5,720 nucleotides of DNA. Source: DASWKG01 sp036396755. GTDB lineage: Bacteria; Actinomycetota; UBA4738; CALAEC01. Position 1 is the first letter of the stretch; each line of letters opens with the position of its first letter. The stretch lies in assembly GCA_036396755.1 (NCBI GenBank), contig DASWKG010000089.1, positions 1 to 5,720 on the forward strand, written 5' to 3'. The notes under the pieces are model-generated. The model did no database searches. It saw nothing but the letters and a program-made list of their open reading frames with translations, and had not been told where the DNA came from. The position numbers and the translations under genes were made by a program. Below, one piece after another: positions 1 to 4,619 of this stretch.

Positions 1-441
1 CCGCTGGTCGGCACGGCGATGCAGATGCTCGCCGGCGGGGTGATCCTTCTCATCGCCGGGGTCGCCTCCGGCGAGCTGGGCGACCTTCACCCGGCGGAGT
101 TCTCGGGGGAGTCGCTGATCGCGCTCGGCTACCTCGTGGTGTTCGGATCGCTGGTGGGCTTCACTGCCTATGCCTGGCTCCTGCGGGTGGCGCGCACCTC
201 GCTCGTCGCCACCTACGCCTACGTGAACCCCGTGGTCGCGGTCTTCCTCGGATGGGCGGTGCTCCACGAGTCGATCACCGGCATCACGCTGCTCGCCGGC
301 GGGATCATCCTCGCCGCGGTCGCGCTCATCGTGAGCGCGAAGCCCGCCGAGCAGCCGGAGTCGCTCGCCCCCGCGGGCGAGCCCGCCGCCGCGCCGCCCT
401 TCGACGACGGCGACCTCGAGCCCGGCAGCGCCACCGCGTAG
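1..441 (+). CDS. EamA/DMT-family transporter, YedA-like, C-terminal part (5' truncated by window edge)
   Basis: This is the C-terminal half of an inner-membrane permease of the drug/metabolite transporter superfamily (EamA domain); members usually export small metabolites or drugs, and the substrate cannot be read from sequence. The frame is open from base 1, so the true start lies upstream. The 146 visible residues carry about four hydrophobic helices (roughly residues 7-25, 39-60, 69-88 and 92-108). The second EamA repeat shows its hallmark segment TYAYVNPVVAVFLGWAVLHE, as in YedA-type exporters. After the last helix comes a tail of about 35 residues rich in Pro, Ala, Glu and Asp, which is probably cytoplasmic and longer than usual for the family. 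The gene ends with TAG, and a strong hairpin begins 10 bases later. Family assignment is confident; the substrate is unknown. Confidence 0.92.
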   Translation, partial: PLVGTAMQMLAGGVILLIAGVASGELGDLHPAEFSGESLIALGYLVVFGSLVGFTAYAWLLRVARTSLVATYAYVNPVVAVFLGWAVLHESITGITLLAGGIILAAVALIVSAKPAEQPESLAPAGEPAAAPPFDDGDLEPGSATA

Positions 442-451
442 CCCCCCCTTC

Positions 452-500
452 GTTCTGTTGACACTGGGCCTCGGCCGGCGAGGCTGAGTGTCGATAGAAC
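452..500 (+). terminator. Long intergenic hairpin after the transporter gene (possible terminator or operator)
   Basis: Bases 452-473 and 479-500 form an inverted repeat of two 22-base arms around a 5-base loop (GCCGG). In a plus-strand transcript 21 of 22 positions pair, three of them as G-U wobbles (457/495, 459/493, 467/485), and only 466/486 fails. In a minus-strand transcript the wobbles become A-C mismatches, so the fold favours plus-strand RNA, as expected for a 3' hairpin of the upstream gene. No U-tract follows; the next bases are G-rich. A C-run at 442-448 and the G-rich stretch at 501-510 could extend the stem imperfectly. It may be a U-less terminator, a 3'-end stabiliser, or a DNA-level operator, because its right arm ends 17 bases before the amidase -10 motif. 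Confidence 0.6.
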
Positions 501-517
501 GGCGGCGGGGGGCGGGG

Positions 518-523
518 TACGCT
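518..523 (+). promoter_or_regulatory. Putative -10 element (TACGCT) for leaderless amidase transcript
   Basis: TACGCT fits the TANNNT -10 consensus common in actinobacteria and ends 7 bases before the ATG at 531. That spacing would put the transcription start at or next to the A of the ATG, giving a leaderless mRNA. No Shine-Dalgarno sequence stands at normal spacing before this ATG, which agrees. The -35 position, 17 bases upstream (495-500), reads TAGAAC, only a weak match, and lies in the right arm of the intergenic hairpin. The short motif is supported mainly by its position and by the same arrangement before the gene at 3249. Confidence 0.5.
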
Positions 524-530
524 CCCTCTC

Positions 531-1907
531 ATGGGGCAGCTGTCGGAGGCCGTTCGGCGCGTTCGGGCGGGCGAGGTCTCGCCGGTCGAGCTGCTCGAGA
601 ACGTCCTCGACCGCATCGAGCGGTGGGAGCCGGTGGTCAACGCCTTCTCCCAGGTGCACGCGGAGCAGGCGCTCGAGGAGGCCGCCGAGCGAGCCGCCGT
701 CGTGACGAAGGGCGAGCCCCTCGGCCTCCTCCACGGCGTCCCCGTCGCGGTGAAGGACCTCTACGACGTCGCCGGGTGGGAGACGACCGGGTGCTCGGCC
801 GCCTACCGGGGGAACGTGGCGACGGCCGACGCCGAGGTCGTCCGGCGCCTCCGCGAGGCCGGCGCGGTGATCGTCGGAAAGACCAACCAGCACGAGCTCG
901 CGGCCGGCGCCACGAACGTGGTCTCCTCGCGCGGGCCGTCGCGGAACCCGTGGGCGCCGGCGCGGATGACCGGCGGCTCGAGCGGCGGGTCCGCGGCCGC
1001 CGTGGCCGCTCGCATCGTGCCGCTGGCGATCGGCTCCGACACCGGCGGATCGATCCGCATCCCGTCCTCGTTCTGCGGCGTCGCGGGGCTGAAGCCGACG
1101 TGGGGCTCGGTCCCCATGTCCGGCGCGATGGCGCTCGCGCCCTCCCTCGACACCGGGGGTGCGCTGGCGGCGAGCGTCGACGACGTGGCGCTCGCGCACG
1201 AGGTGCTCTCGGACCGGCCGGGCCTGTCGTCGGAGGCCGCGCTGCCCGCGACGGGCCTCCGCGTCGGCCTCGAGCACGGCTTCTTCGCCGAGCGGGTGCA
1301 CCCGGAGGTCCGGACGGCCCTCGAGGAGGCGCGTGACGTGCTCGAGGCGGCCGGCGCGACGACCGCTCCGGCGAACGCGGGGCCGCTCGCCGACGCGCCC
1401 GAGACGTGGGTCCGCATCGCGTGGGCCGAGTTCGCCGCGGAGCACGGCCACCTGCTCCGCCGCCCCGACATGCTCTACGCGCCGACGCGCGCCGTGCTCG
1501 AGCAGGGGATGCGGGAGTCGGCCGTCGAGCTGATCCGGGCCAGCGCGCGGGTCGGTGAGATCCGGCGAGGCTTCGACGAGGCGCTGCGGGGCGTCGATGC
1601 CATCCTCGCCCCGGCGACGCCGTTCCCGGCGCCGGCCCTCGACGTGAAGCGGATCGTCTTGGGGGACGGGACCGTGATGGACGTCACGAAGGGGGGCATC
1701 TCCTGGTTCACGAGGCCCGTGAACCTCGCGGGGCTCCCCGCGCTCTCGGTGCCGGCGGGGTTCTCGTCGGAAGGACTGCCGCTCGGCGTGCAGCTCATCG
1801 GGCGGCCGGGGGGAGAGGCGGCGCTGCTCAGGCTGGGCTCGGCGTTCCAGGCCGCGACGGGCCACCACGAGCGCGCGCCGTCGCCGCCCGTGGGGACGTC
1901 GGCGTAG
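531..1907 (+). CDS. Amidase-signature family hydrolase
   Basis: The 458-aa product is a cytosolic amidase-signature enzyme that hydrolyses a C-N amide bond. The complete Ser-cisSer-Lys triad is visible: Lys75 in PVAVKDLYD, the cis-Ser Ser150 in GGSSGGS, and the nucleophile Ser174 in DTGGSIRIP, at the 24-residue spacing seen in fatty acid amide hydrolase. The signature continues with FCGVAGLKPT (181-190). The C-terminal region has the usual TRPVNLAGLPALSVPAGF and PLGVQLIGRPG segments, so the gene looks full length. There is no signal peptide. GatA (the Glu-tRNA amidotransferase subunit) has the same fold, but no gatB or gatC lies alongside, so a stand-alone amidase is more likely; the substrate is not predictable. 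The ATG at 531 is chosen because it follows a TANNNT motif by 7 bases and the protein begins with the typical N-terminal helix of the family. It converges on the small gene at 1914-2282. Confidence 0.95.
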   Translation: MGQLSEAVRRVRAGEVSPVELLENVLDRIERWEPVVNAFSQVHAEQALEEAAERAAVVTKGEPLGLLHGVPVAVKDLYDVAGWETTGCSAAYRGNVATADAEVVRRLREAGAVIVGKTNQHELAAGATNVVSSRGPSRNPWAPARMTGGSSGGSAAAVAARIVPLAIGSDTGGSIRIPSSFCGVAGLKPTWGSVPMSGAMALAPSLDTGGALAASVDDVALAHEVLSDRPGLSSEAALPATGLRVGLEHGFFAERVHPEVRTALEEARDVLEAAGATTAPANAGPLADAPETWVRIAWAEFAAEHGHLLRRPDMLYAPTRAVLEQGMRESAVELIRASARVGEIRRGFDEALRGVDAILAPATPFPAPALDVKRIVLGDGTVMDVTKGGISWFTRPVNLAGLPALSVPAGFSSEGLPLGVQLIGRPGGEAALLRLGSAFQAATGHHERAPSPPVGTSA

Positions 1908-1913
1908 GAGGGA

Positions 1914-2282
1914 TCAGCCCTGGGCGGGGGGAGGCGCGCCGCCGCCCGGGGGGCGACCACCGCCGCCGGGGGGGCGTCCACCACCGCCGCCGGGACGACC
2001 GCCGCCACCGCCGCGCCCACCGCCACCGCCGCGCCCACCGCGATCGTCACGGCGCTCGCGCCGGGGAGGTGGCTCGGGGACCTTGCGGAGCGGCTCGAGG
2101 CGCTTGGTGTGCCCCTCGCGCGAGAACTGGATGCGCACGGAGTCGGCGCCGGCTTCCTCACGCGTCACCTCGTGCCATCCCTCGCGCAGGAGATGGCGAA
2201 GACGACCGTCGGCCGTCTTCCGGAGCTTCTCCTGCCCGGGGGCCTTCAGGTAGAACGTCTCGAAGAGGACTTCTTTCGCCAT
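1914..2282 (-). CDS. Small protein with Gly/Arg/Pro-rich (RGG-like) C-terminal tail, function unknown
   Basis: I do not recognise this 122-aa protein. Residues 1-75 look like a small folded, charged domain, with a predicted strand near VLFETFYLK, a basic helix around EKLRKTADGRLRHLLREG (18-35), then strands around WHEVTREE and SVRIQFSREG. Residues 70-81 are a Pro/Arg/Asp linker. Residues 82-115 are low complexity: Gly runs punctuated by Arg or Arg-Pro, resembling RGG boxes of RNA-binding proteins. A nucleic-acid role is inferred only from that tail and the basic N-terminal part. The ATG at 2282 is preferred over in-frame starts further upstream, which would run through the neighbouring gene and its promoter; it lies just after a TACAGT motif and lacks a Shine-Dalgarno. 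Its stop is 6 bases from the stop of the convergent amidase, and it is divergent from the transporter at 2314. Confidence 0.82.
   Translation of the reverse strand: MAKEVLFETFYLKAPGQEKLRKTADGRLRHLLREGWHEVTREEAGADSVRIQFSREGHTKRLEPLRKVPEPPPRRERRDDRGGRGGGGGRGGGGGRPGGGGGRPPGGGGRPPGGGAPPPAQG
2002..2041. repeat. 18-bp tandem repeat (about 2.2 copies) encoding GGGGGR units
   Basis: Bases 2004-2021 are repeated exactly at 2022-2039, and the period-18 match extends from 2002 to 2041. On the minus strand each unit encodes six residues of the Gly5-Arg pattern in the tail of the 1914-2282 gene. Further C/G-rich degenerate units encoding Gly-Arg-Pro-Pro continue to about 1932. This is a coding microsatellite-like tract that could vary in copy number by slippage without shifting frame. 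Confidence 0.8.
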
Positions 2283-2293
2283 GAGCGGCGGCA

Positions 2294-2299
2294 ACTGTA
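2294..2299 (-). promoter_or_regulatory. Putative -10 element (TACAGT) for the RGG-tailed gene
   Basis: Read on the minus strand, this is TACAGT preceded by TGC, giving an extended -10 form (TGN-TANNNT). It ends 11 bases before the ATG at 2282, so a start about 7 bases downstream would leave a leader of roughly 5 bases. It shares two bases (2298-2299) with the plus-strand -10 motif of the divergent transporter. Confidence 0.4.
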
Positions 2300-2303
2300 G
2301 CAT
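2298..2303 (+). promoter_or_regulatory. Putative -10 element (TAGCAT) for the EamA transporter
   Basis: TAGCAT matches TANNNT and lies 10 bases before the ATG at 2314, implying a leader of about 4 bases or none. It sits in the only relatively AT-rich patch of the local sequence and overlaps the minus-strand -10 motif at 2294-2299. No Shine-Dalgarno precedes the ATG. No good -35 is seen. Confidence 0.4.
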
Positions 2304-2313
2304 TGTGCGCCCC

Positions 2314-3225
2314 ATGGTGACCGCTCGACCTTCGCTGCGCGACGAGATCGTCGGCGGAGCCATCGTGGCGGCCTCGGCGATGGCCTTCGGGACGGTCGTC
2401 GTCCTTGCGAAGGTCGCGAGCAACCGGGGGATGCCCGTGGGCTCGCTCCTCGGCTTCCGGTTCGGGATCGCCGCCCTGGTGCTGGCGGTCGTCGTCCGGG
2501 CGACCGGCCGTTCGCTGCGGCCGCCCCGCGGCGAGGCGCTCCGCCTCTTCCTGATGGGTGCGGTCGGCTACGCCGTGGAGTCGGGCCTGTTCTTCCTCTC
2601 GCTCGAGCGAGGCACCCCGGGAGCCGTCTCGCTCCTGTTCTTCACCTACCCGGTCTGGGTGGCGGGTGTCGCCGCGCTGGCCGGGCAGGGCCTTCCGGGC
2701 CCGCTGGTCGCGGGCTCGCTGCTGTTCGCGGTGGGCGGCGCGGCGCTCGTGGTGGCGTCCTCGGGCGGCGTCGACATCACCGCGCTCGGCATCGTGTTCG
2801 CGCTCTCGTCGTCGGGCAGCTTCGCGGTGTACCTCGTGGCGTTCGACGTGCTCGTGCGCCGCTCGACGCCGCTCGTGTCGTCGCTGTGGGTGAGCGGCGG
2901 CACCTCGCTCGCGCTGAGCGCGTTCGCCGTCGCGAGCGGGACCGGCGAGCTGCCGGCGTCCCCGGCGGTGTGGTGGACGGTGATCGGGATGGGGGTGCTG
3001 ACCGCGGGCGCGTTCCTCGGGCTGTTCGCAGGCCTCCGGCGGATCGGCCCGGTCCGCACCTCGATCGTGGGCGCGCTCGAGCCGGTCGCCGCGGCCGGCC
3101 TGGCCTTCGCGTTCCTCGGCGACGCGATGCGCCCGGGCACCCTGGCCGGCGGCGCGCTCATCGTGGGCGCCGCGGTCGCCGCCACCCTCGCCCGCCGCCC
3201 GGTGCGGGCCGACCCCGTCCCGTAA
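2314..3225 (+). CDS. EamA/DMT-family transporter, full length
   Basis: The 303-aa product is an integral inner-membrane permease of the drug/metabolite transporter superfamily, probably an exporter of an unidentified small metabolite. About ten hydrophobic helices are visible (approximately 12-34, 41-62, 75-96, 101-121, 128-148, 154-179, 186-206, 218-240, 247-267, 273-293), forming the usual two five-helix EamA repeats. Typical segments are ERGTPGAVSLLFFTYPVWVA (98-117, repeat one) and RIGPVRTSIVGALEPVAAA (243-261, repeat two). Length is normal for the family. The frame is also open to an ATG at 2281, but that would overlap the start codon of the divergent gene and place the promoter motif inside the coding region; the ATG at 2314 gives a short N-terminus of about 11 residues before helix 1. 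It is not a close copy of the transporter at 1-441. The next gene follows after 23 bases and could be partly cotranscribed. Confidence 0.93.
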   Translation: MVTARPSLRDEIVGGAIVAASAMAFGTVVVLAKVASNRGMPVGSLLGFRFGIAALVLAVVVRATGRSLRPPRGEALRLFLMGAVGYAVESGLFFLSLERGTPGAVSLLFFTYPVWVAGVAALAGQGLPGPLVAGSLLFAVGGAALVVASSGGVDITALGIVFALSSSGSFAVYLVAFDVLVRRSTPLVSSLWVSGGTSLALSAFAVASGTGELPASPAVWWTVIGMGVLTAGAFLGLFAGLRRIGPVRTSIVGALEPVAAAGLAFAFLGDAMRPGTLAGGALIVGAAVAATLARRPVRADPVP

Positions 3226-3235
3226 GCCTCGGTCG

Positions 3236-3241
3236 TAGACT
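3236..3241 (+). promoter_or_regulatory. Putative -10 element (TAGACT) for leaderless transcript of the 3249 gene
   Basis: TAGACT lies in the 23-base gap between the transporter stop and the ATG at 3249 and ends exactly 7 bases before that ATG, the same spacing as TACGCT before the amidase. There is no Shine-Dalgarno sequence. The downstream gene may therefore be started independently as a leaderless mRNA, although read-through from the transporter is also possible. The -35 position is not recognisable. Confidence 0.5.
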
Positions 3242-3248
3242 GGCCGCG

Positions 3249-4547
3249 ATGGCGGACCTGTCGGGGATCATCGAGTCGGCCCGCCGCCTCGGCATCGAGC
3301 TGGACGAGACGGAGGCGGCCGAGTGGCTGCGCGTGATGTCGGCGCCGGCGCCGTCCGGCGACATGGTGCTCGACCACCGGCGCGGCGTCTACGGCCACTG
3401 GGTGACGATGCTCGATTTCAGCCCCGAGGAGCTGGAGCGGTTCCGCGCGATCGGGTCGCTGGTCGAGATCCCCGACCGCCCCGGCGAGGTCGAGACGGCC
3501 CTCGCGCTGTCGGGCTCCGCCGCGCAGTCGCGCATCCAGACCTACCCCGGCGACTGCGACTTCTTCGAGCGCGTGAACATCATCGCGACGACGCGCGAGG
3601 GCGCGTGCGAGATCCTCGGCGACCTCATGCGCCAGAAGGTGCTCGCGACCCCGGGCGGCGTCGACCACCGCTTCACGGAGGCGAAGTTCGGCTCGTACCC
3701 GGCCCACGTGGTGCGGGGGGGCGAGACCATCAAGGCCGGCTCGCCGATCACGTGGACCCTCGACGAGGTCCGGGCCGGCGCGATCGAGGCCGAGGCGCCC
3801 GACGGATCGCCGGTCGCGATCACCTGGGAGGAGGCCGCGCGCGACCCGGGCTGGTGCAAGCTCGACTGGATCGTCGCCGACCCCTTCCGCGAGCGGCTCG
3901 CGAACGCGAGCAACATGCTCGACGTCACGTGGGAGTCGCCCGAAGGTCAGATCGTCCCGCTCGACGGCATGCTCGACGCGTACTACCAGGAGGTGTACCT
4001 GGAGGCGGCGAGCGTCCCGATCTTCTCCAAGGTCACCCGCGGCCTGCTCCCCGATGCGCTCGACGACTACGTCCGCGCGCTCGAGGGCGAGGTCCGAAAG
4101 CACGTCCACGATCCCGCCAACTACGGGAAGGCCGCCAAGCGCATGTACAACGTCTTCCGCTTCTCCGGCCGCTACCGCGAGGCCGCCTACATCCGCGAGC
4201 TCTTCGACGAGCCCGCGGCCGCGCTCTACCAGGTGGCCGCGCTGATCCGCACGGTCGACGAGGCGTCGGCCGAGGGGTCGGCGATCGACGACGAGACCGT
4301 CCTCGGCCAGCTCGACGCGCTGATGGACTCGGTTCGCGTGGCGATGACGGCCGAGGAGGAGACGAAGGTCCTCGAGCCGCTCGCGCGCCTTCGCGAGAGC
4401 CTCGAGGCCGACGAGGACCCGGCCCGCCGCGTCGGATTCGTTCACGACGCGCGCGAGGAGGTCGAGCGCGAGGTGAACGAGTTCTTCCTGGGGCGCCTGA
4501 CCGAGCTCGAGGAGATCCGCGACTACCTCGAGTCGCTGAAGGACTGA
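3249..4547 (+). CDS. Uncharacterised protein with Pol beta-type nucleotidyltransferase signature
   Basis: I do not recognise a named family for this 432-aa protein, but it has the core signature of Pol beta-superfamily nucleotidyltransferases. Gly89-Ser90 is followed after 11 residues by Asp102-Cys-Asp104-Phe, fitting hG[GS]-x(9-13)-Dh[DE]h. A candidate third metal-binding acid is Asp206 in CKLDWIVADP, predicted as a beta strand. Between these lies an insert of about 100 residues, longer than in minimal nucleotidyltransferases. The rest (about 265-432) is predicted helical: a conserved-looking NYGKAAKRMYNVFRFSGRYR (291-310), a LYQVAALIRTVDE helix (326-338) and very acidic, possibly coiled-coil helices to the end. 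The family transfers nucleotides to nucleic acids, proteins or small molecules; the substrate here is unknown. There is no signal peptide or membrane helix. The ATG at 3249 is chosen because it follows TAGACT by 7 bases; the frame is open further upstream only inside the previous gene. The coding call is firm, the enzymatic call is inference. Confidence 0.85.
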   Translation: MADLSGIIESARRLGIELDETEAAEWLRVMSAPAPSGDMVLDHRRGVYGHWVTMLDFSPEELERFRAIGSLVEIPDRPGEVETALALSGSAAQSRIQTYPGDCDFFERVNIIATTREGACEILGDLMRQKVLATPGGVDHRFTEAKFGSYPAHVVRGGETIKAGSPITWTLDEVRAGAIEAEAPDGSPVAITWEEAARDPGWCKLDWIVADPFRERLANASNMLDVTWESPEGQIVPLDGMLDAYYQEVYLEAASVPIFSKVTRGLLPDALDDYVRALEGEVRKHVHDPANYGKAAKRMYNVFRFSGRYREAAYIRELFDEPAAALYQVAALIRTVDEASAEGSAIDDETVLGQLDALMDSVRVAMTAEEETKVLEPLARLRESLEADEDPARRVGFVHDAREEVEREVNEFFLGRLTELEEIRDYLESLKD

Positions 4548-4560
4548 ACGCCCCAACGTG

Positions 4561-4591
4561 AAAGGACCGGCGGACGAGCCGCCGGCCCCTT
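4561..4591. terminator. Bidirectional hairpin terminator between convergent genes
   Basis: A perfect 7-bp stem, CCGGCGG (4567-4573) with CCGCCGG (4579-4585), closes a 5-base loop. It is extended outward by AAGG/CCTT pairing (4562-4565 with 4588-4591) across a small internal loop. In the minus direction the stem is followed by TCCTTT, a short pyrimidine tract, and in the plus direction by CCCCTTC. Placement 14 bases after the stop of the plus-strand gene and before the stop of the minus-strand gene suits a shared terminator. It accounts for most of the 72-base gap. Confidence 0.75.
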
Positions 4592-4619
4592 CGTGGGCGC
4601 TCGGGTACGTCTCTGCCGC

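Noticed and set aside
458..463. TTGACA as a consensus -35 box
   Set aside because: It lies 54 bases from the TACGCT -10 and has no -10 at 16-19 bases; it is part of the inverted repeat arm.
501..517. G-rich stretch as a G-quadruplex upstream of the amidase
   Set aside because: Only one clear G4 tract and one G6 run are present, with the other G runs of two; a stable quadruplex is not convincingly supported.
219..1868. Long minus-strand open frame of 549 codons antisense to the amidase
   Set aside because: Its translation is Arg/Pro/His-rich with no domain, as expected from high-GC third-position bias; the plus-strand amidase has clear catalytic motifs.
531..1907. Calling the amidase gatA
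   Set aside because: Same fold family, but no gatB or gatC nearby and nothing specific to GatA was seen, so the symbol is not supported.
2281..2313. ATG at 2281 as the start of the EamA transporter
   Set aside because: It would overlap the start codon of the divergent gene and bury the -10 motifs; the extra 11 residues resemble no family N-terminus.
2646..4556. Minus-strand open frame of 636 codons antisense to the transporter and the nucleotidyltransferase-like gene
   Set aside because: It spans two recognisable plus-strand genes and their gap and its translation is compositionally biased; it is a codon-bias shadow.
3323..4561. Second plus-strand frame of 412 codons inside the 3249-4547 gene
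   Set aside because: Arg/Gly/Pro-rich translation without hydrophobic core pattern; the 3249 frame has the DxD motif, normal composition and a promoter-like motif.
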